NCBI RefSeq assembly: GCF_947623445.1
Contig: NC_135241.1
Location: 6,698,501-6,762,500, forward strand
DNA from: Clavelina lepadiformis
Taxonomy: Eukaryota > Chordata > Ascidiacea > Aplousobranchia > Clavelinidae
Reading direction: 5' to 3'
Length of the DNA stretch: 64,000 nucleotides
The position numbers were made by a program, and so were the translations under genes. The notes under the pieces were generated by a model. The model worked only from the letters and a program-made list of their open reading frames with translations, did no database searches and had not been told where the DNA came from. Every line of letters begins with the position of its first letter. The first letter of the stretch is position 1. Below are positions 55,304 through 64,000 of the stretch, piece by piece.

Positions 55304-56289
55304 AAGCACACGAATCGGGTGAAATTGTGTAGTCTAGTAAATACAACTTTATTCTGTGCTCTAAAAACAATAACCGTTTCGTTGAGAATCAATAATATAT
55401 CAATATTCAACCCATTGACGGTTTGGCTTAGGTATTGTGATACTCAATTAGGCTATCAGGGTTTAATGAACGCGCTATCAATGGAGTCAGACTAACGAAC
55501 AATCCATCAAGTAATAATTAACAACAATCAACCCTAACAAGGACACGCTTAATTAGCACAGGATAATAGCTGTTGGTCAAAATCATGACATTCCTGTTTT
55601 CCTTGTTTTAAACGAATATAAGCCTATGCACTACTGCTTCATTGCGAGAAATGGATATTTTTATGCACTCTACGCCATTCTATACCACATAAGTTCAATG
55701 TTTTCCGAGAAGCATACCCCGGGCCCCATAGGATAAATTGGTACGTCTCTTACGCTTTTAATTGACTGGAAAAGCTTTACACGGCTGTTATTGACGATGA
55801 CTTCATTTCTGGACAGATGTATTTCATTAATCCTAAATTGTATGCGGCTTTAAAAAAAATGGCATATATTTCTTTAAAGTGAATTTGGTCACCCTATCTA
55901 TACATAACTTAAGATGTATATTACCACATATTAAATCTGTAAAAATGAGAATATTGCTCCTGATTTTATAGATCTGGACGTTAAGAAAACATCTAGAATC
56001 TAAATCATCGTAACCAATGCAATCATTTCCGTATGCATGCTTACGCCATGTTGAGCCTGAGTCGGCAAATAATCTGTTCTCGGGAATCTAAAGACATGTT
56101 TTGTTTTCGACTGGTACTGCATGTAGATCAACGTTGGCAACACATTGAGAAACGCTGATGAAACTTGCAACTTATTGAACCGAAGCAAAGTCAACTGAAT
56201 CAAATAAACTGAATGAAACTCTGCAGCAGATGCACACGTTTATGTATAAGAATCGAATACATTAGCTATATTTTGGTATATAGTATATA

Positions 56290-57097
56290 AGGTACCTGTA
56301 CCGAATAAGGCCCTGTCCCTAATAAGGCCCATTGCTCATATTTCGCAAACCCGTGCAAATAAATGAAAGATTTTGTCCCTACATAAAAACTAATATAAAT
56401 TCATGATGGTTTACCAGATTTCATCCTTGTCACGTGATCAACCGATTCGCTAGAGCACAACAAAAATTTGATATTTGCAGTTAAGGTGGTTTTGTTAATT
56501 TAGAAAAAAAGTAAGTGAGAATTTGGCCGGTTAAATGAACTGTTGTCAGCCGGCTGAAGTTTTCATGTAACAACCAACTTAGTATTGAAAAGGATAATGC
56601 ACTTTTTTTTGCTAAAATTTTTCTGATGATAAAAATGTGACATTTTTTTCGTGGATGCCACATGCGCCTAATAAGGCCCATACAAGATGCTTGGCTAATT
56701 GATGTCCAGACTTCAAGAGTGGTTCCAGTCATCAGTTGGCAAATTGTTGCAGTTACTTTGATGCGCCTAGTGGAATCTTTTTAAATGTTTTTACAACTTA
56801 AAATGTGAAATTTCTAATAATGTTATATGTTGTCTATTACTATGTTTTGAATCAAAATACAGTACTCACAAAATTGGTGGGCCTTATTAGGAGCCCATGC
56901 TCCTAATAAGGCCCATTTTTTGGAATTTTTAATTTCTTTATAAAAATTTTTTGGGGGGTTGTCAGGTATTGTGATTCTAATATGTTGTAGTCATATACCC
57001 TCACTAATAGAATACGATTTTTCGGTCTATTCTCATTTATGGTTCTTGAGTTATTTTCAAAAAACTGTTAGGTATGCCTTATTCGGTACAGGTACCT
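56290..57097. mobile_element. DNA transposon-like element (808 bp) with 22-bp perfect inverted repeats
   Basis: AGGTACCTGTACCGAATAAGGC at the left end is repeated exactly inverted at the right end. TA flanks both sides (56288-56289 and 57098-57099), which fits the TA target duplication of Tc1/mariner-like elements. The phrase CCTAATAAGGCCCAT or its complement occurs at least four more times inside (near 56320, 56667, 56880 and 56902). No transposase motif is recognised in the internal frames. Confidence 0.75.
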
Positions 57098-57209
57098 TAC
57101 TATAGAATGGTCGGTCAACTTTGTCTATTGGTACAAGATAGCGAACCCGATTTACCAGAACATATAGATCACAAACGAAGATACGCAAATTAAGCGTGCT
57201 TCTTATGTT

Positions 57210-57287
57210 TACTTCAACACATGGTACAAGTATCGGTGTTAATCTTTCAGCTTCATTGTGTGGTCGGTGGACCAGTGGTTGGGAATC
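57210..57287. mobile_element. Solo hAT-type terminus
   Basis: Read on the minus strand, the sequence starts CAGAGATTCCCAACCACTGG and continues TCCACCGACCACACAATGAA, the usual form of a hAT terminus. A matching opposite end was not found nearby. Confidence 0.35.
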
Positions 57288-58289
57288 TCTGGGTTAGTTG
57301 TTCAAGTAACTTTGCCTTTACAACAGAATATTAAGCTAGGGCCCAATACAGAAGCTACTCAAATTTTCGGAAAGTGGCCTTACAAGTATGTAATAAAAAG
57401 TTTCTTGTAAAGGATGAACAAACTTCGCTTTAAAACTTTCAATACAGATATGCTTGGCAACATTTTCGTTAATCATAATATGTGTGAAAGTTCTGGCCGT
57501 TTTGTATATTGCAAAATATATGCAACATGTTTTAGCGCAACTAAAACGAGCGATAATGGTAACATAACAAATTAAAACGCAGGCTATTAAACACGTTTAA
57601 TTAGGTATAGTTGACGAAGAGAATAGTTGTACCTTGAAGAAAGTCCTTACCGCAGGGCATTCGGCTAACGCTTTATGTCAATGGATATGCTTTTTCTTTG
57701 GCTTAAGTGGTTTATGCCGAAAACAATTTCCTGTGTGCTAAATTTGACAACAAGTTTGTTAGAAGTGGAGTCTGAACTCTAAATTGACGGTTTTGTGTTA
57801 AAATTAGAATCGAGTTTATAAGTTTAAGTTTGATTGCGGCATTATGACTCAGAGGGAATCTTACAAATTTTCATCCTGTTTTTGAGTTTTCGTGCTAAGC
57901 CACACACGCGACTTGTCTCATAGACGCACATAATCCCACATATAGTTAAAGACATCAAAGAAAATTTACCGAAACGGATGTTTACTAGAGTGCGTGAAAT
58001 CAGAGCCATGTCCAAAAAAGTAGGTGAGTTTTACCAACAGATTCGGCATAAACAAAATTTCGCTGATTTTCTTATTTCATAAAATCGCGTTAGACATGGC
58101 CATCAAACATTTCGGAAGACATTTTTCTTTTTTGCAATAATCACCATAAAATTACCTACAACCTCACACCGACATTTTATTGCATTAGGAAGCTAAAATA
58201 TACTGGGCTACTGCAGGACTGAAAGTGACGTAACTTTCTTGCCGAACCTATGGGACCGCAGACGAAAACAAACAGCAATCATTTCACGC

Positions 58290-58540
58290 TTCATTGCGAC
58301 CACTTGCTCCATATTTGATCGCTAAATGTTTCATGGATTTCTTGTACTTTAAACTGCCAAACATATCCTTCGATATTATTGTAACAACCGCCACTGCGTA
58401 AAAAGATACCACAAATGCAAAGTCTAAGCCATTCAAAGGTAGATAATTAATAATGCTTTAAAGATTTTTACAGCTATACGTCTAATGAGGTGGCCACATC
58501 TCTTTGGTTGTTAACGAAAGGCATTTGCATCCAATCACTA
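58290..58540 (-). repeat. Dispersed repeat, copy 2 (inverted relative to 21561-21790)
   Basis: On the minus strand this segment has GTGATTGGAT, TTTCGTTAAC, CCAAAGAGATGTGGCC, TTAGACTTT, ATTTGTGGT, CAGTGGCGG and TATGGAGCAAG in the same order as the copy at 21561-21790. An 11-bp insertion containing an octamer-like ATTTGCAT distinguishes it. Confidence 0.5.
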
Positions 58541-60704
58541 CAATGCAGCATTATAATTAGCTTTTGTAGGTTTTCGAATAATGTTATGCCAATAAAAAAA
58601 ACGCACACGGAAACGTACGCACCTAAGAAATTATAAAGTATATTCAGTTTGTATAACGGTTTAAAAATACAAGAAATTAACTTCTTTTTAAAAAGCGGCT
58701 AAATGTAAGATAATACCACGGCTCAAAAATAACGTTTAAACAATGGCTTATCGCAAAGCAAGAAAAAAGCCAAGAAATCAAAATCTATAGCATTATTGGA
58801 CTGAATTTGGTCATTAGCTAATAAAAGCTATCTCGGCTTGCTTACTAGCAAGTCGTTTGGACTTACTCCAAGCTAAAACTTTTTCTGCATAGCGTAGTGT
58901 AAGTAGCGTTGCGTAAAGTGAATTTTACTTTAACACTGTGCCATTACTTTTTACAGTAATCTTAATACATATAGAATTTGGTTTTTGAATAAATTTTATG
59001 TTACAAGTTACTTTTCTACAGTACTTTATATCGCAACCCGGTTCTGGTAAAAAAATCTATTCCAGAACGGCGTTGCTGTTCGTTACGGCTCTCTTTCACT
59101 ACTGGGTATCCGCAATTAATTGACTTTGCCCATGCAGGCAAAGCTTAGCAACGATGAAAACAAATTTATAAAAACATTAAGTGCATGTGGCAAAAGTTTT
59201 TATTAACCGTGAATTTAGAAATCTATACATTGAGCTCACTACATCAAAATATATAAGTCTTCTTAATGGTATAGGCTAATAACACTCAACAAACACTAAA
59301 TATGCAACATGTTGTTAAAACACTGTGTAGCATCAAAGGGAATACAAGAAGAAATATTTTTTCTTTTAAGAATTAAATAGAGCATCACAATACTTTGCCA
59401 TCTTCAATAAATTCTTGCACCGACTACAGTATGTTATGGGTTACTACAACTATGCAACTATACGATTTGATTTGTATTATGTACGTTTATAGAATATGTT
59501 ACAAAAGACAGCATACGCGCTTTTATGGAAAAAGGAGCAATAAAAACAAGCAAACAAACCTAAAAATGGAATAAATTTCTATTTATCGACTTTTTTGCAC
59601 TTTTCATTGTTTCGTTTTACCGTTTAACAAAACCTGTAAACATTTTCGATTCCATGAAAATGTACACGATGAAAGAATAAGGTAATGCCTCCTCTAGCTT
59701 GGATGACTCATACAGGCTGTAACACTTTGGCTTTTCACCTCTTCAGTTAAACGAAGTTGGACAATCAAAATCCGGCTTAAAATTTCATAACAACTGATGT
59801 ACGAATAAATCATCAACAACTTAAACATCACACAGAATTCTCTGGTCAAACACAATTCGCGTGAGTGGTTAATTTTTGTTTAATATGACAGCTGTTTGTA
59901 TAGTTTCGGAAATCGAAGGAAATGCTTTATTGCTAGCACGAGGCTGCGGTTTTATTGACCCGCAAAAAAACAACTTAATATATATGGCATTGAACAACAA
60001 AACGTGATACTGCAACTGGAAAGAAGCGAGTTCATGTAAGCATTAGGAAGTATAAACTTATTTTTAAGCATTTGCAGATAACAAATTGTATCATCGATGC
60101 TTGCTTCATTTTTATTTGTTCATTAATGCATTTATTTGTAGATAAAATGGTTTATTAAGCATAAACTATATTAAATAAACCTGTAACGGTTGCCTAGATA
60201 TGTGTAAACATGTTTTCACAAAATATTCACAAAATGGTTTAACAAAGCAAAACTGATTGACGGAAAGCAGAACTTGGCTAAGTCGTGGAACGGAGAAATG
60301 CACAATCTTTGAGATTACTGTGAAGCTTTCCAGACTGCTTTGCAGCAAAAACAAGATTGTTGGTCTATTACTTAAAAACACACAAACTAAAAGGAAAGTG
60401 TAAGAAAAAGTAAAACACTTGAAACTCTATCTCAACGTATACCGGTAAGCAATTGCTCAAAGTTTTAAACACAAAGTTTCGTAAAACTCTGTAAGATAAG
60501 CTGTACCAAGACGTGAACAAAGTTGCAGTCTTTGCGTATATGCTTGTTTACATGGCAAATATAGTGAATAATACCAGCGTAGAGATGAATCGCAGATGCG
60601 GAAACGTTGACTCGACTTGATTCTAAATCGCTTTTCCAAGAATGCGTCATGTTTTGCACAGAAAGCGGTCAATGAAGAACCGCCCGGAAAAAAGAACATG
60701 TCTG

Positions 60705-60712
60705 TATAAATA
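60705..60712 (+). promoter_or_regulatory. Probable TATA box of the ARRDC gene
   Basis: TATAAATA lies about 320 bp upstream of the start codon, within an otherwise non-coding stretch. An acceptor-like TTTTAG at about 60964-60969 suggests a short 5' UTR intron between this promoter and the coding exon. Confidence 0.4.
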
Positions 60713-61030
60713 CATGGCTGGCAATAACCTTGATCACAGTGAACAGTTAACTTTTTTGAAATGCGAAGGTGTAAAAGTTATGATGAACAGAAATTTCAGA
60801 TAAGATTTTAAACAAATATTTTTTAAATTACATGTTTATAAATTTTAAATAACTTGAAAATGTTTTATTATGTACAATGGTGTCAACAAAGAGATGTACA
60901 TACGCAACAAAATGTAACAAATTTTATGTTTAATTTTATTTGATGATATATTACAATATCTGCTTTTAGGTATGTGCAAGATATCTTATATATAACTCAT
61001 ACAACACAACTAAAATCTACTTACAAGAAA

Positions 61031-62980
61031 ATGATTGGTTCTACCAAAATAAGTCCGAACCAGATTTCGATTTCCCTTTCGGGCGACACCAACATGTTCC
61101 AACCTGGAGATGTGGTCAATGGGTTTATCTCTTTGCATCTTGACAAGGCATTAAAAATAAGAGGTATATAACGATACTGGTAAAACCTTATAAAAGCTTT
61201 TACAAATAGTCAAATTCAAGTTAACGATTTCATCTGAAATTTTGAAGTCGATTCAAAATTCTGTTTTAACTTCTTTCTCACACTTTTCAGAAATCACTGT
61301 ATCCATGGTGGGATGGTGTGAAACCGGATGGCACACAAGCGGAAAAGACAGAAACATTTACAAAGAAGAGGAAGAATACTGCTGCAAAAGATCTCTCCTG
61401 TGGGGATGTGAGTCCTAACGATCTCTTCTTTTATCACCATTACGGAAGTTTTCGATGCTTGTAATTTGTTCTCGTAATTAATTAACCTCCGTCTGTTGTA
61501 GCACGCAACCGAGATACCAGAATCCTTGCCGGAGAATATGTAAAACCCTTCGTGTTTCAACTTCCAACCAATTGTCCGTCCACCTTCCAAAGTAAGAAGG
61601 GTTTTGAATTACCTTGTTACATTGATGAGATCACTTTTGGTAAACTTGTTTTGCAGAAAAACATTTTTAAATTTAATTTTAAAATCTTTAGGCAAACATG
61701 GTTACGTATGGTACATCGTTCAAGTACAATGCAGATTACCTGGAATGTTTGGTTCTGTGAAGCCTGTAACTCGCCCAATTTATGTTTACGATCCAGTGGT
61801 TGTGTCTGCAGACCCAAGCATCGCCGAGGTACAGTAATTTATTTTCATGTCTAGCTGTAGCCACAGTCATGTAATCTTTATTCACAAAACAACTATAGAG
61901 TCTATAGCTGCTTTCACAAAACAGTACAAAATAAAACCATGCAAACTGAAAACGATTTTAACTAAGGTTACAATAAATCTTTCTTGAAATATATTGGTTT
62001 TTGTTGTTTTACAGTTGCCTTGCCTTCCTTTGCCTATCGAAGGAGAGAAACAGGGTGAAAATTTTCTGTGGATGAAGAAACCCGTTCTCTCTGCTAAAAT
62101 ATTCCTTGACAGAAGTGCTTATGCTCCCGGCGATCAGATTCTCATAGATGGATACCTTTGCAACAAAAGGTAAACTTTTATATGTAAGTCTGTGATTTGC
62201 TTTGTGAAACCAGATGACGCCAAAATCCCGGTTTAAAATTAACATTCATTGCTTTACTACACAGCAATAGCCCGATGAATTGCACTTTATCACTAAATCA
62301 ACACATCATCTGTTACGCTCGAAGCACGACCGGCGTGTTACATCGTTCTCCATTAAAAGCAATGGAGAAAACCACTACAGTCGCCACGTGGAGACCAGAG
62401 ACGCTATTGCCACACGAAAAACGAAACTACATCGACGAACCTACGATTAACATTCCGTCCAAGAACATTGTTTCAACTTGGTTGCGAAATTGTTCTTTCC
62501 TCGAAGTTCATTACTCGCTTACGGTAAGAGACAGTGAACGCATGTTGGTGTGTGATCACCACACTGAACGTTCGCCTTTTTACCTTAATTGTACTTGATG
62601 TTTTAGCTTTTGTGCTACACTTCTGGTTTCCACTCCACAAAGCTTGTGATCAAAAACATAATGCTTGTGATCGGAGAGAGACGGAAAACCAATTTGCATT
62701 ATCATTCTTCAATGTCTAGTAAGACTTTTTTACTTTAGTTGTTCTCACACAAATCGTGTTTACAAACAACTGTAATTATCGAAAACATAAAGTCTGTTTC
62801 TGTAGCCTACTTTTGTTGGCTATCACCTTAAGAAAAAAATTATTTGCAGCCACATCATCCAGCTACGCTTCCGATCCAAGTGATCTTGTGGAGGTTACCA
62901 TAAAAGACATCGAAGGATCTCCTCCCAGTTACGATGAAGTGATGTCGACAGAGACAAAGGATTCGAGTTTCTGGGCTTAA
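61031..62980 (+). CDS. ARRDC: Arrestin domain-containing protein (alpha-arrestin)
   Basis: Eight exons: 61031-61163, 61291-61407, 61502-61591, 61692-61828, 62015-62169, 62265-62523, 62607-62718 and 62850-62980, 377 residues, close to ARRDC2/3/4. The arrestin-N half includes GDVVNGFISLHLDKALKIRG, EITVSMVGWCETGW, LAGEYVKPFVFQLPTNCPST and KHGYVWYIVQVQCRLPG. The arrestin-C half includes SAYAPGDQILIDGYLCNKS, a linker of charged residues, and LVIKNIMLVIGERR. The tail has SPPSYDEVM, a PPxY motif that binds WW domains of NEDD4-family ubiquitin ligases, so the protein is likely an adaptor for ubiquitination and endocytosis of membrane proteins. Only one PPxY is present, where many relatives have two. 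Start chosen at MIGSTKI because the arrestin fold begins there. An ATTAAA at 63100-63105 may end the transcript. Confidence 0.93.
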
Positions 62981-64000
62981 CATCTCGAGCGTTTACTACT
63001 CTTGGAGAAATTCATTTACTGTCGTCCTGCTGGAAAGCGGCCCAAGAAAAGGGAGAGACTTTTTCATGAAACAAACTGCAAATCCGACAATAGTTGCTAA
63101 TTAAATAAGATCTACAAAAACACAAGAATAACTCATATTATTAGATTGTCACATACTTTCTGTTTTTTTTTCAATGGATTTAAAACTTTTCAACTAACTC
63201 AACTTTTATACGTTTTCTTGGAAATTTTATCTTGTTTGTACTTGGATATACCCAGGTATAATAATATATTATAATTATATACGTATATATTTTATTATAC
63301 GTTATATATTATACGTATATATTATATTATATATTATATATACGTATGTATTATATACGGCCTATATACGTGAAGTGTTTAATAACGCGTTTGTTACAGT
63401 TTTTGTTTGTCTGTTTTTCTCAATTGGAGTGTTACGAGTTATCTTTTATTAGTACGCGCTTTTTTGTAGTTATTCGTAATTAAAATGTTAAAATCATTTG
63501 CCAATGCTTCCAGACACGAAATAGATTGCATAAAATATGTAGACTACAAGCTAACAAAGATATGTTCTTAAACCCTTACGTGGAACTTAACTCATTTTGA
63601 ACAAAGCTCTGACGATATATTTTACATACTACCTATGTCAAAACCGATACGGCGTTTTATACCGAAGACATATTTATAAAATGTCCATTGTTAGTGTAAA
63701 TTGACTTTACCTTGAGGTGGCGCATACTAACTGTCTTCCGTATATAGCAAAGAGAAGCGCCGATCTAAAAAAAAAGAAGCGCCGATCTTATCTGACAAAT
63801 TTTGGCTATTTAAAGAATGGGGCTTTAATCTACGCACGACAGATAACGTGCAGAAGTCGATAGTAATCTAAAGCAAAACAAAATTGTGCTTTATAAAATT
63901 ATATGAAGTTAGCTGGGTTTTTCATCTTTATACCGACAGTATTAAGAAAACTGTTTATTAATTTTGAGACCAACTTTTTCTTATCGAAGCATATTGTGGT
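62981..64000. other. 3' UTR of ARRDC and downstream AT-rich DNA
   Basis: An (AT)n-rich run with TATACGTATATA motifs fills about 63258-63370. The 14-mer AGAAGCGCCGATCT is repeated at 63753-63766 and 63775-63788. No gene is seen to the end of the window. Confidence 0.5.

Larger units (their letters stand above)
54032..60704. other. Long stretch between ASL and ARRDC with no supported gene
   Basis: About 6.7 kb separate two divergently oriented genes. Open frames (for example 55022-55495, 56000-56203, 56481-56732, 60166-60381, 60457-60699) either cross inverted-repeat elements or lack motifs and splice partners. It contains the elements at 54971-55303 and 56290-57097, a solo hAT end near 57287, and the second copy of a dispersed repeat at 58290-58540. 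The rest shows nothing I can name. Confidence 0.5.

Noticed and set aside
55022-55495. 157-codon plus-strand frame as a gene
   Set aside because: Most of it is the two arms of the 333-bp foldback element; no start context or motif supports coding.
56481-56732. 83-codon minus-strand frame inside the 56290-57097 element as a transposase
   Set aside because: It has no DDE/D catalytic pattern or DNA-binding motif visible, and it is short.
63258-63370. AT-rich run with TATACGTATATA as a replication origin or promoter
   Set aside because: Simple (AT)n microsatellite drift explains it; no associated structure or gene start is present.

Overview
The window looks like nuclear DNA from an invertebrate chordate, most likely an ascidian tunicate. 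The DNA is AT-rich, the genes are split into many short exons with GT-AG introns of roughly 50 bp to 2 kb, and the genes sit close together. A vertebrate-type reticulon, a CCDC87 orthologue and secreted collagen-fibrinogen (ficolin-like) genes occur side by side, and small non-autonomous DNA transposons fill introns and intergenic DNA. The species assignment is inference; the gene identities below rest on conserved protein motifs read from the sequence.

Layout: (1) 297-531 (+) is the terminal exon of a fibulin/hemicentin-like extracellular protein that enters from the left. (2) 2400-15995 (-) is a reticulon gene with three candidate first exons, six in-phase cassette exons (one only 15 nt) and four constant exons that encode the reticulon homology domain. 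(3) 16.0-22.2 kb holds no gene I can support but several hAT-type elements. (4) 22247-24245 and 29131-30523 (both -) are two tandem ficolin-like genes (signal peptide, short collagen helix, fibrinogen domain), followed by relics of a further copy at 31.1-32.1 kb. (5) 34343-42330 (+) is a 22-exon gene for an approximately 1,179-residue CCDC87 orthologue. (6) 43286-46045 (-) is an ER cyclophilin (PPIB type), convergent with CCDC87. (7) 46.1-49.9 kb is repeat-rich. (8) 49927-54031 (-) is argininosuccinate lyase in 10 exons, including one GC-AG intron. (9) 54.0-60.7 kb has no supported gene but two inverted-repeat elements. (10) 61031-62980 (+) is an alpha-arrestin (ARRDC) gene with a C-terminal PPxY motif.

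Each gene model was built exon by exon, and exon phases sum to uninterrupted frames: reticulon 1,449 nt with every cassette, ficolin-like 900 and 891 nt, CCDC87 3,540 nt, PPIB 663 nt, ASL 1,398 nt, ARRDC 1,134 nt. The genes do not form one pathway; this is an ordinary stretch of housekeeping, ciliary/sperm, secretory and immune-lectin genes. The more unusual content is the cassette design of the reticulon, the uneven similarity between the two ficolin-like genes, and a dense set of short inverted-repeat elements, several with target-site duplications that can be read directly. I saw no retrovirus-like or other virus-derived element, no CRISPR array and no convincing tRNA or rRNA gene.
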